Assembly: GCA_038255145.1 (NCBI GenBank)
Contig: JBBSLP010000003.1
Span: 1 to 64,000, forward strand
Direction of reading: 5' to 3'
Source: WHTX01 sp038255145
GTDB lineage: Bacteria; Actinomycetota; Acidimicrobiia; Acidimicrobiales; CAIXPF01
DNA length: 64,000 bases
Positions 24,564 to 32,210 of this stretch are shown piece after piece. The notes under the pieces were generated by a model. The model ran no database searches and was not told the origin of the DNA. It worked only from the letters and a program-made list of their open reading frames with translations. A program made the position numbers and the translations under genes. How positions within the stretch are numbered: the first letter of the stretch is position 1; every line of letters begins with the position of its first letter.

Positions 24564-25769
24564 TCAGGCGACGAGCGGGCGCAGGTGGTCGTTGAGGAAA
24601 CGGCCCTGGGGATCCCAGAGGCGACGGGTGGTCACGAAGTCGGCGTGGCCCGGCAGCCAGGCGCCCAGGTCCTCGGCCGTGGCCCGGTGGTGCTTGCCCC
24701 AGTGCGGACGCCCGTCGTGGGCCCGGAAGACGGCCTCGGCGTCGGCGAACAGGGCCTGGTGGGGTAGGCCGACGCCCTGGTGCACCGAGATGGTCACCGT
24801 GGCCCGTCCCTGGGCCGGTGACAACCACACGTCGTCGGCGGCCACGGTGCGGTACTCCAGGGGCCAGGTGACGTCGGGGTGGCGGCGACCCATGAGGTCC
24901 CGCAGCTCACGCAGGCATGCCGGTCCCGCCTCGGCGGGCACGGCGAACTCCAGCTCCTCGAAGCGCTCGTCACGCACGGTGGGGAACAGGCGCCAGCTGG
25001 CCTCGACCCGCTCCCGGCTGCCGTCGGCCCGGCGCAGGGGGACGGGGGCGGCCTCGGCCCCGGTGGGGTGGAGGGACTTGTTGAAGGTGACGTCGCGCCC
25101 CGGCACCCAGAAGAACTCGTAGTGGCGGGTGGCGTCCACCCGCTCGTCCATGCGGTCGAGCGTGGTCTCGGTGGCCTCGACCCAGGTGCGCTCGCGCAGG
25201 CGGTAGCTGGGGACCAGCGCCAGCTGCAGCCTGGTCACCACGCCCAGTGCCCCCAGGGACAGCCGGGCGGCCTGGAACAGCTCGGGGTGGGCGTCGGCCG
25301 AGCAGTCGACGACGTCGCCGGTGGCGGTGACCAGCCGGGCTCCGACCACGGCGCTCGACAGGTTGCCCAACCCCGGTCCCGTCCCGTGGGTGCCGGTGGC
25401 GACGGCTCCGCCGATGGCCTGGACGTCGACGTCGCCCTGGTTGTGCAGGGCCAGCCCCGCCGGGTGCAGCAACGCCCCCAGTTCGGCGATGCGGGTCCCC
25501 GCGGCCACCGTGGCCCGGCCTCGGCCCGAATCGATCTCGAGCACGCCGCTCAGCGCGGCGGTGTCGATGATGACGCCGTCCGTGGCCCCGAGCGGGGTGA
25601 AGGAGTGCCCGGCCCCCACGGGCCGCACCACCTGGCCGGCGGCGGCCGCCGCGCTCACGACGGCGGCGACCTCGTCCTCACTGGTGGGTCGGACCACGAC
25701 GGCGGTGTCGGCCACCACCCCACCCGACCAGTTGGACCACCCGGTCACCGACGCACCCTCCGGGCTCAC
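24564..25769 (-). CDS. FAD-linked sugar-1,4-lactone oxidase (gulono/arabinonolactone oxidase family)
   Basis: This 401-aa protein has an N-terminal VAO-type FAD domain (VVRPVGAGHSFTPL, GDVDVQAIGGAVATGTHGTG) and a C-terminal ALO domain ending with GRPHWGKHHRATAEDL, whose HWGK motif is conserved. Mycobacterial relatives oxidise L-gulono-1,4-lactone. The expected histidyl-FAD linkage residue of some members cannot be assigned with confidence. It overlaps the upstream small membrane protein gene by 4 bp. Confidence 0.88.
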   Translation of the reverse strand: MSPEGASVTGWSNWSGGVVADTAVVVRPTSEDEVAAVVSAAAAAGQVVRPVGAGHSFTPLGATDGVIIDTAALSGVLEIDSGRGRATVAAGTRIAELGALLHPAGLALHNQGDVDVQAIGGAVATGTHGTGPGLGNLSSAVVGARLVTATGDVVDCSADAHPELFQAARLSLGALGVVTRLQLALVPSYRLRERTWVEATETTLDRMDERVDATRHYEFFWVPGRDVTFNKSLHPTGAEAAPVPLRRADGSRERVEASWRLFPTVRDERFEELEFAVPAEAGPACLRELRDLMGRRHPDVTWPLEYRTVAADDVWLSPAQGRATVTISVHQGVGLPHQALFADAEAVFRAHDGRPHWGKHHRATAEDLGAWLPGHADFVTTRRLWDPQGRFLNDHLRPLVA

Positions 25770-26206
25770 CGGTCGGCGGAGGCCGGCTGGCCCTGACCGG
25801 ACCCGGCCAGGGCCCGGCGCTTGCGGCGGCTGTCGCGCCAGATGAGCAGCCCGATGAGCACGAGCACGGCACAGAGGAGCCCGAACAGGGCTTCCTGCAT
25901 CCAGCCGCCCCGTTCGCCGGCGTCCCTGGGGGCGCGTCCCGCGTTGGGTTGGGGGATGATGTGGGGGCTACCCAGCACCACGGTGGTCGTCGTCTGCGAC
26001 GGGGTCCGGACCACGGTCGAGCTCAGCACCGTCGAGCGGGGGGTGGCACCGGCGAGGTCGGCGGGCGCCGGCACCAGGGCCATGACCAGCCCCGACAGCA
26101 CAGCACAGGCCACGAGCACGGCACGCCAGCGCGGCCCACGCGGGGGTCGGGTGGCCCGGTGGTCTCGGGGGGGCGGCCAGGACCGCGGGAGCAGGGGGTC
26201 CGTCAC
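25766..26206 (-). CDS. Hypothetical two-helix membrane protein
   Basis: Starting at GTG 26206, this 146-residue protein has one hydrophobic segment near residue 30 (VLVACAVLSGLVMALVPAPA), an extracytoplasmic Ser/Thr-rich stretch, and a second helix near the C-terminus (ALFGLLCAVLVLIGLLIW) followed by a basic tail (RDSRRKRR). It overlaps the lactone oxidase gene, so the two may be co-expressed. I do not recognise the family; the start is uncertain. Confidence 0.5.
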   Translation of the reverse strand: MTDPLLPRSWPPPRDHRATRPPRGPRWRAVLVACAVLSGLVMALVPAPADLAGATPRSTVLSSTVVRTPSQTTTTVVLGSPHIIPQPNAGRAPRDAGERGGWMQEALFGLLCAVLVLIGLLIWRDSRRKRRALAGSGQGQPASADR

Positions 26207-26428
26207 CCCGCCATGGTGGCCCACCCACCCCGGTCGCGCCCAGGCAGCGCTCGGGTCGAGCGCCGCTTCGGCAGCCACGCCGACAGCACGGTCGGGACCC
26301 ACATCGACATGCAGTTCGACATGGGGGCTGCTGTCTGTGCTTCGCAGGCGACCGGTACGCTGTTCCCGGTCGCGGGTGACGCCGCGGTGGGACGCCGGCG
26401 GTGGCGTCGCAGGAGGATGGAGCGGGAC

Positions 26429-26833
26429 ATGGCGGGAACGCGCAGACGTGCAGCGCGGGCGGCCCTGGCCGCCGGCGCACTGGTCATGCTGGTGGCCGGG
26501 TGCAGCGGGGGCGACGGGGACACGCAGTCGTTCAAGGTCGACTCGCCCGGCGCGGGGGCCGATGCCAACACGGTGTTCAACGGCGCCCTGCTGCGGGCCA
26601 CGGAGATCTGCGGTCAGGAGGACCCGCCCCACATCGTGCGCTGGGAGTTCGCCTCCCGCGATCGTGAGAGCCTGGTGGCCCAGCAGTACGTGAACGAGAA
26701 GTTCCCCACGTTCATCGACTGCACCTCCATCCAGGTGTCGCCCGGGGATGCGACGGGGGCATCGTCCATGCCTGCGCTGCCCGGCGCCCAGGCCCGGACC
26801 GCCCCCGGTTCGGCCACCACCGCCAAGCCCTGA
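26429..26833 (+). CDS. Small hypothetical lipoprotein
   Basis: This 134-aa protein follows an AGGAGG site at 26411-26416. Its N-terminus is a lipoprotein signal (ALAAGALVMLVAGCSG). The mature part has two cysteines in ATEICGQEDPP and FIDCTSIQV that could form a disulfide, and a Ala/Pro-rich tail. An ATG at 26417 is too close to the ribosome site. I do not recognise the family. Confidence 0.6.
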   Translation: MAGTRRRAARAALAAGALVMLVAGCSGGDGDTQSFKVDSPGAGADANTVFNGALLRATEICGQEDPPHIVRWEFASRDRESLVAQQYVNEKFPTFIDCTSIQVSPGDATGASSMPALPGAQARTAPGSATTAKP

Positions 26834-26891
26834 GCGCAGCGGGGCCGCTCTCGTCGACGAGCGGACGCCGGGCTGCCCCTAGCCTGCGGCC

Positions 26892-27707
26892 ATGGACCTC
26901 TCGGCCGAGGAGATCAGGGTGTTGGGGTGCCTGGTCGAGAAGGAGCGGACCACCCCGGACCTGTACCCGCTGACCACCAACGCCCTGCGCAGCGCGTGCA
27001 ACCAGAAGACCAACCGCGACCCCGTGCTCGACCTGGCCGTGCGTGACGTGGACGCCGCCCTGCTGTCGCTGCGGGACCGGCGCCTGGCCCGCACCGTGCT
27101 CGGGGGCGGTCGGGCCTCCAAGCACCGCCACGTGCTCGAGGAGGCCTGGGGCCTCGATCCCGCCGAGATCGCCGTGGTGGCCGTGTTGGCCCTCCGCGGC
27201 CCCCAGACGCCCGGCGAGCTGCGGGCCCGCACCGAGCGACTGACCGCCTTCGCCACCACCGACGAGGTCGTGGCCGTGCTCGACGCCCTGGCCGACCGGG
27301 CCGATCCCCTGGTCACCTGCCTGGGCCGTCGCCCGGGCCAGAAGGAGGACCGCTGGGCCCACCTGCTCTCGGGCGGGACCGACGAGCCCGACGACCGGGG
27401 CGGCCCGTCGTACTCGTCCTCGGCGACCTCGTCCCCAGCGTCGCCGGCCCCCGCTCCGTCGTACGACGTGCCCACGTCTTCCCGCGCCTCCTCTGACGAC
27501 CCTGCCTACGACGACCCTGCCTACGACGACCCTGCCGACGAGGCGCCCACTCGTGGTGCGGCCCCGGCGGTGGCCCACGGGGACGAGCGCACCGGGTTGC
27601 TGGCGGGACGGGTCGAGGAGCTCGAGTCCGAGGTGGAGGCCCTGCGGTCCGAGCTCGAGGCACTGCGGGACCGGGTCGACGCCCTCGAGGATGCCTTCGG
27701 CGCGTAG
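26892..27707 (+). CDS. DUF480 (YceH-like) family protein with added repeats and coiled coil
   Basis: Residues 1-170 form the tandem winged-helix DUF480 domain (LSAEEIRVLGCLVEKERTTP, YPLTTNALRSACNQKTNRDP and SKHRHVLEEAWGL). After this comes a low-complexity insert with three DDPA(Y/D) repeats (27497-27541) and a C-terminal coiled coil (RVEELESEVEALRSELEALR). YceH-type proteins are usually ~215 aa; this is 271 because of the tail. The function of the family is unknown. Confidence 0.85.
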   Translation: MDLSAEEIRVLGCLVEKERTTPDLYPLTTNALRSACNQKTNRDPVLDLAVRDVDAALLSLRDRRLARTVLGGGRASKHRHVLEEAWGLDPAEIAVVAVLALRGPQTPGELRARTERLTAFATTDEVVAVLDALADRADPLVTCLGRRPGQKEDRWAHLLSGGTDEPDDRGGPSYSSSATSSPASPAPAPSYDVPTSSRASSDDPAYDDPAYDDPADEAPTRGAAPAVAHGDERTGLLAGRVEELESEVEALRSELEALRDRVDALEDAFGA

Positions 27708-27838
27708 GCGAGCCGATCTCGGACTGTCAGGCGTGCTGAACGCTACCTAGGGATCCCTCGGGCCACTACGGTCGCGGTCACGGACGACGCAGTCCGGGCG
27801 AGGTCCACGAGGGTGGGCCCGTGGACGAGGAGCAGCCG

Positions 27839-29272
27839 ATGGCGATTCGCACGTACGACAAGATCTACGTCGGGGGTGCGTGGGTGCCCTCATCGGGCAG
27901 CGAGTTGATCGACGTGATCGACTCCACCAACGAAGAGGTCATGGCGCGGGTGGCCTCGGGCACCGCCGGCGACGTGGACCGCGCCGTGGCTGCGGCCCGT
28001 GACGCCTTCTACGGCTGGTCGACCACGTCGGTCGAGGACCGGGCCAAGGTGCTCGACGCCATCGGCGACGGCCTGGCCGGGCGCATGGACGAGCTGGCCG
28101 ACGTCATCAGCCGTGAAGCGGGCATGACCAAGTCGCTGGCCAAGATCATCCAGGTCGGCCTGCCCGTCAACAGCTTCAAGCAGGCGGCCGAGATGGCCCG
28201 CACGTTCGCCTTCGAAGAGACCGTGGGCACCTCGCTGGTCGTGCGCGAGCCCATCGGCGTCGTCGGCTGCATCACGCCGTGGAACTACCCCCTGCACCAG
28301 GTGGCGGCCAAGGTGGCCTACGCCATGGCCGCCGGGTGCACCGTGGTCCTCAAGCCCTCCGAGGTCGCCCCCGTCGACGCCCTCATCCTGGCCGAGGTCA
28401 TCGACGCCGCGGGCCTGCCCGCCGGCGTGTTCAACCTGGTCACCGGCTATGGCAACACCGTGGGTGAGGCCATTGCCGGTCACCCCGGCATCGAGATGGT
28501 GTCCTTCACCGGCTCGACCCGGGCCGGCAAGCGGGTATCTGTCGTCGCCGCCGAGAACGTCAAGAAGGTGGCCCTCGAGCTGGGCGGCAAGTCGGCCAAC
28601 GTGCTCCTCGACGACCTCGAGCCCGAAGCCTTCGCCAAGGCCGTCACCGACGGCGTGGGCAAGGCCTTCCTGAACTCGGGTCAGACGTGCTCGGCCCTGA
28701 CCCGCATGCTCGTGCCCCGCGAGCGCCTGGCCGAGGCCGAGGACGCGGCGGTCGCCGCGGCCGAGAAGTACACCGTCGGTGATCCCTTCGCCAAGGCCAC
28801 CAAGCTCGGGCCCCTGGCCTCGGCGGCCCAGGTCGAGCGGGTCAAGGGTTACATCCAGACCGGCATCGACGAGGGCGCCAAGCTGCTCACCGGCGGCACC
28901 GAGCGCCCCGAGGGCGTCGAGGCCGGCTTCTACGTGCGGCCCACGGTCTTCTCCGAGGTCACCCCGGAGATGACCATCCACCGCGAGGAGATCTTCGGTC
29001 CGGTGCTCTCCATCGAGCCCTACACCGACGAGGAAGACGCCATCCGCATCGCCAACGACACCGACTACGGCCTGGCCGGCGGTGTGTGGTCCGGCGATCG
29101 TGACCACGCCGTGGCCGTGGCCCGCCGCCTGCGCACCGGGCAGGTCGAGGTCAACGGTGGCGCGTTCAACCCCAACGCCCCCTTCGGTGGCTACAAGCAG
29201 TCGGGTCTGGGCCGCGAGTACGGCCACCACGGCTTCGAGGAGTTCCTCGAGGTCAAGGCCCTCCAGCTCTGA
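27839..29272 (+). CDS. NAD(P)+-dependent aldehyde dehydrogenase
   Basis: This 477-aa enzyme oxidises aldehydes to acids. The catalytic cysteine lies in SGQTCSALTR and the general-base glutamate in ALELGGKSANVLL; GFTGSTR-type cofactor residues read SFTGSTRAGKR. ATG 27839 is chosen over the in-frame GTG at 27821 because of the ACGAGGAG site before it. The gene ends in a 14-bp tandem duplication across its stop and a long hairpin. The substrate is unknown. Confidence 0.92.
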   Translation: MAIRTYDKIYVGGAWVPSSGSELIDVIDSTNEEVMARVASGTAGDVDRAVAAARDAFYGWSTTSVEDRAKVLDAIGDGLAGRMDELADVISREAGMTKSLAKIIQVGLPVNSFKQAAEMARTFAFEETVGTSLVVREPIGVVGCITPWNYPLHQVAAKVAYAMAAGCTVVLKPSEVAPVDALILAEVIDAAGLPAGVFNLVTGYGNTVGEAIAGHPGIEMVSFTGSTRAGKRVSVVAAENVKKVALELGGKSANVLLDDLEPEAFAKAVTDGVGKAFLNSGQTCSALTRMLVPRERLAEAEDAAVAAAEKYTVGDPFAKATKLGPLASAAQVERVKGYIQTGIDEGAKLLTGGTERPEGVEAGFYVRPTVFSEVTPEMTIHREEIFGPVLSIEPYTDEEDAIRIANDTDYGLAGGVWSGDRDHAVAVARRLRTGQVEVNGGAFNPNAPFGGYKQSGLGREYGHHGFEEFLEVKALQL

Positions 29273-29290
29273 TCACCCAGCTCTGATCAC
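29263..29290. repeat. 14-bp perfect tandem duplication across the aldehyde dehydrogenase stop codon
   Basis: CCAGCTCTGATCAC occurs at 29263-29276 and again at 29277-29290. The first copy holds the final codons and stop of the gene; the second repeats the stop. This looks like a recent slippage or duplication event with no effect on the protein. Confidence 0.9.
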
Positions 29291-29330
29291 GCGCCGGCGT
29301 GGGCCCCGAGGGTCCACGCCGGTGGCGCGT
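29289..29330 (+). terminator. Long stem-loop downstream of aldehyde dehydrogenase
   Basis: ACGCGCC (29289-29295) pairs with GGCGCGT (29324-29330), and GGCGTGG (29296-29302) with CCACGCC (29314-29320). The inner bases 29303-29306 pair with 29310-29313 around a CGA loop, and a 3-base bulge lies at 29321-29323. There is no T tract, as is usual for high-GC actinobacterial terminators. Confidence 0.7.
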
Positions 29331-29402
29331 CCGGGCTCGGGTCTGGGCGAACTGCCAAGTTGCCCACAGCTGGTCAGCGGGTGGAGGGCGCAGCTTGGTG
29401 CC

Positions 29403-30374
29403 ATGACCGGTTCCACCCTCTTCGACCGCCCTGGACCCGACCCCACCAGCGGGACCGGCGCCTGGCCCGGCGCCCACGGCTCGGCGCCCGCGGGCCCGCC
29501 CCCGGCCCCGCCTGCGCTGCCGCCCACCCTCCCAACGTCCCACGCCGTGTCGCCGGAACCCCCGCCTCCGGGCCCGCGCTCCTCCCGGCGGCGGTGGCCG
29601 GCGGCTGCCGCCGTGGTCGCCCTCTCCCTGCTGGGCGGCACCAGCGGGGGCTGGATCGCGGCGCGGGAGACGGACGATGGTGCCCTCGCCGCCCGGGCCG
29701 CCGCCGCGGCCAGCGTGGGCTTCACCGGTTCGACGTTGTCGGTGAGCCAGGTCGTGGCCCAGGTCCAGGACGCCGTGGTGTCCATCGAGACCACGATCAC
29801 CACCCGCCAGGGCCGCTCCACGAGCCAGGGCCAGGGGGCGGGCACGGGGATCGTCCTCGACGACGACGGCCACATCCTCACCAACGCCCACGTGGTGGCG
29901 GGGGCCACCACCATCGCCGTGACCGTGCCCGGCGACCCCACCCCCCGCACCGCCTCCCTGGTGGCTTCGGACACCGACGCCGACGTGGCCGTCATCCGGG
30001 TCGACGACGCCACCGGGCTGGTGGCCGCACCTCTGGGCTCCAGCGCGGGCGTGCAGGTGGGCGACGGTGTGGTGGCCATCGGCAACGCCCTGGCCCTCGA
30101 GGGGGGCCTGACCGTCACCCAGGGCATCGTCTCCGCTGTCGACCGCTCCATCGAGACCAGTGACGGCACCCTCGACCACCTGGTCCAGACCGACGCCGCC
30201 ATCAGATCGGGCAACTCGGGCGGGGCCCTCGTCAACGCGTCGGGCCAGGTCATCGGCATGAACACCGCCGTGGCCCAGAGCGGGGGCGGGGTCAGTGCCT
30301 CCAACGTGGGCTTCGCCATCTCCATCGACGGTGCTCTGGCCACCGCCAACACGCTCCTGGCCGGCGGGGTCTGA
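29403..30374 (+). CDS. Membrane-anchored HtrA-like S1C serine protease without PDZ
   Basis: This 323-aa protein has a Pro-rich cytoplasmic head (residues ~10-60), one membrane helix (RWPAAAAVVALSLLGGTSGG), then a trypsin-like domain. The catalytic residues are seen as His in LTNAHVV, Asp in TDADVAVIRV and Ser in RSGNSGGALV. The frame ends just after the protease domain, so the usual C-terminal PDZ is absent. It would act outside the membrane in protein quality control. A C-terminal truncation relative to longer HtrA relatives is possible but a normal stop is present. Confidence 0.88.
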   Translation: MTGSTLFDRPGPDPTSGTGAWPGAHGSAPAGPPPAPPALPPTLPTSHAVSPEPPPPGPRSSRRRWPAAAAVVALSLLGGTSGGWIAARETDDGALAARAAAAASVGFTGSTLSVSQVVAQVQDAVVSIETTITTRQGRSTSQGQGAGTGIVLDDDGHILTNAHVVAGATTIAVTVPGDPTPRTASLVASDTDADVAVIRVDDATGLVAAPLGSSAGVQVGDGVVAIGNALALEGGLTVTQGIVSAVDRSIETSDGTLDHLVQTDAAIRSGNSGGALVNASGQVIGMNTAVAQSGGGVSASNVGFAISIDGALATANTLLAGGV

Positions 30375-30434
30375 GCGCTCTGTCACACTGTCCCCTCTGC
30401 CGGGTCGAACCACGGACGGAGGGACGGGAGCGGC

Positions 30435-30902
30435 GTGCGGATCACCCACAAGGTCGACTACGGGGTGCGGGCCATGGTCGCGCTGGGCCGGGCCCAGGTC
30501 AGCCAGCCCGGCGTGCCCGTCAAGCGCGACGTGCTGTCGAGCGGGGAAGGCATCCCCGCCGCCTACCTCGACGACATCCTGCGCCTGTTGCGCACCAGCG
30601 GGCTGGCCCGTAGCCACCGGGGCCCTGACGGGGGGTGGAGCCTGGGCCGCCCCGCAGCGGACATCACCGTGGCTGACATCATCCGGGTCCTCGACGGTCC
30701 GCTGGCGTCGGTGCGGGGCATCCGCCCCCACGAGCTGGCCGACGACGGTGTGGCCCAGCCCCTCGTGTCGCTGTGGGTGGCCGTGCGGGCGTCGCTGCGG
30801 ACGGTCCTCGAGCACGTCACCGTGGCTGACCTCGCCGCCGGCACCCTGCCGTCGGTGATCACCGACGCCCTGGTCGACCCCGACGCCTGGCGGTCCCGCT
30901 GA
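30435..30902 (+). CDS. Rrf2-family transcriptional regulator without Fe-S cysteines
   Basis: This 155-aa winged-helix protein (GTG start) has the Rrf2 opening MRITHKVDYGVRAMVALGRA and the GGWSLGRPAADITVADIIRV segment. The three cysteines that bind an Fe-S cluster in IscR/NsrR are absent; the protein has no cysteine. It may respond to another signal, as in CymR-type members. It stands 60 bp after the protease gene with no clear partner. Confidence 0.85.
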   Translation: MRITHKVDYGVRAMVALGRAQVSQPGVPVKRDVLSSGEGIPAAYLDDILRLLRTSGLARSHRGPDGGWSLGRPAADITVADIIRVLDGPLASVRGIRPHELADDGVAQPLVSLWVAVRASLRTVLEHVTVADLAAGTLPSVITDALVDPDAWRSR

Positions 30903-31074
30903 CCGTCGCGTCCGGCGCTGCCCCTCGCGGGTGAGGTCGGCCGGTGGCGTTCACACCGCGGGAACGTGCTTGTAAGCGGTCAGGCGCCCCCGTAGCCTCG
31001 CTGGCTCGGATCGCGAATCGGCGGTACGGGTCAGGACGGTTTGTGGTCAACGATGCTCTGTGGGTGAGGAACTG

Positions 31075-32028
31075 GTGACGGTCGCGGTGAAGCAGCTCCA
31101 CCTGGGGGTGGTGCTCGACGGCGTCGGCCACCATCCGGCCGCCTGGCGGGAGACGGGCACGGATCCGGGCGCCCGGGGGGTGGCCGAGGTCGTGGCGCTG
31201 GTCCGTGAGGCCGAGCGCGGCGCCCTCGACCTGGTCGTGGTGCACGGCGACGGTGCGCCCGCCGGTGCCCGGTCCACTGCCCCTGCGGCCATCGTGGCCG
31301 GGGTGGCTGCGGCGACCGCGGCGATCGGCCTGGTCTCCACCGTGGACCTGGGGCACGGAGGCCCGGGGGGCGGGTGGCGGGACCTGGTCACGACGGCAGG
31401 CTCGGACGGCGACCGGACCGGCTTGTTGGTCGACGCCACGGCCGGGACGGCGACGTCGCCCGCAGTGGAGGGCGCAGCACCACCGCTGCTCGTGGCGGTG
31501 GGCGACGGCGATGCCGATCGAGGTGAGGTGGCGAGGGCCGCGGCCCGTGCCGATGTCGTACTCGTGGACGCCACCAACCTGGCCGCGGCCCGTGCCCTGC
31601 GGACCCGCGTGCTCGAGGCCGCCATGGACGCCGGTCGCGACCCCGGCCAGGTGCGGGTCCTGGCCCGCATCGACGTCCTGCTGGCGGCCACCGATGCCGA
31701 GGCCCTGGCCCGCCGTGAACGCCTCGACGGCCAGCTCGACGTCCGTCCCGACCCGACGACGGCACCCCCCGCCCCCCTCGACTTCGTGGGGACCGCCGAC
31801 GGGCTCGTGGACCTGTTCGTCCGCTGGGTCGGCGTCGTTGACGGCTTCCTCATCCGTCCCGCCCTGCTGCCCGAGGTCCTCACCGCGGTGATCGACGACG
31901 TCGTCCCCCGCCTCCGGGCGCTCGGCCTGTTCCGCTCGGGCTACGCCGAGACGTCGCTGCGGGCTCGACTCGGACTGCGCGACCCGAGCGGGGAACGGCT
32001 GAGCGTCCGTGGCCTGCCCACCACATGA
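31075..32028 (+). CDS. Divergent luciferase-like (LLM-type) protein
   Basis: This 317-aa protein starts at a GTG following GGTGAGGAA. Its opening (QLHLGVVLDGVGHHPAAWRE) resembles NtaA/SnaA-type LLM monooxygenases, and ARGVAEVVALVREAERGALD fits the second strand-helix. The middle is shorter and poorer in conserved residues than in true enzymes (usually ~400 aa), so flavin binding is doubtful. It may be a degenerate paralogue. No partner gene is evident. Confidence 0.55.
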   Translation: MTVAVKQLHLGVVLDGVGHHPAAWRETGTDPGARGVAEVVALVREAERGALDLVVVHGDGAPAGARSTAPAAIVAGVAAATAAIGLVSTVDLGHGGPGGGWRDLVTTAGSDGDRTGLLVDATAGTATSPAVEGAAPPLLVAVGDGDADRGEVARAAARADVVLVDATNLAAARALRTRVLEAAMDAGRDPGQVRVLARIDVLLAATDAEALARRERLDGQLDVRPDPTTAPPAPLDFVGTADGLVDLFVRWVGVVDGFLIRPALLPEVLTAVIDDVVPRLRALGLFRSGYAETSLRARLGLRDPSGERLSVRGLPTT

Positions 32029-32210
32029 CCTGACCACATGACGTGACCGCGGTGCGCAGGGGGCGCAGGGTAGCTGTGCCTGTGGTCACCTCGCCCTGCT
32101 CGGTGGTCGGCTTGGCGATGGCGCTTGGTCCGGACCGGTTCGGTAATGTCGACCGGGAAGGTCGTCTATCGGCCCATCCAAGTCGCTGCACACCATTGAC
32201 GGGGGAAACC

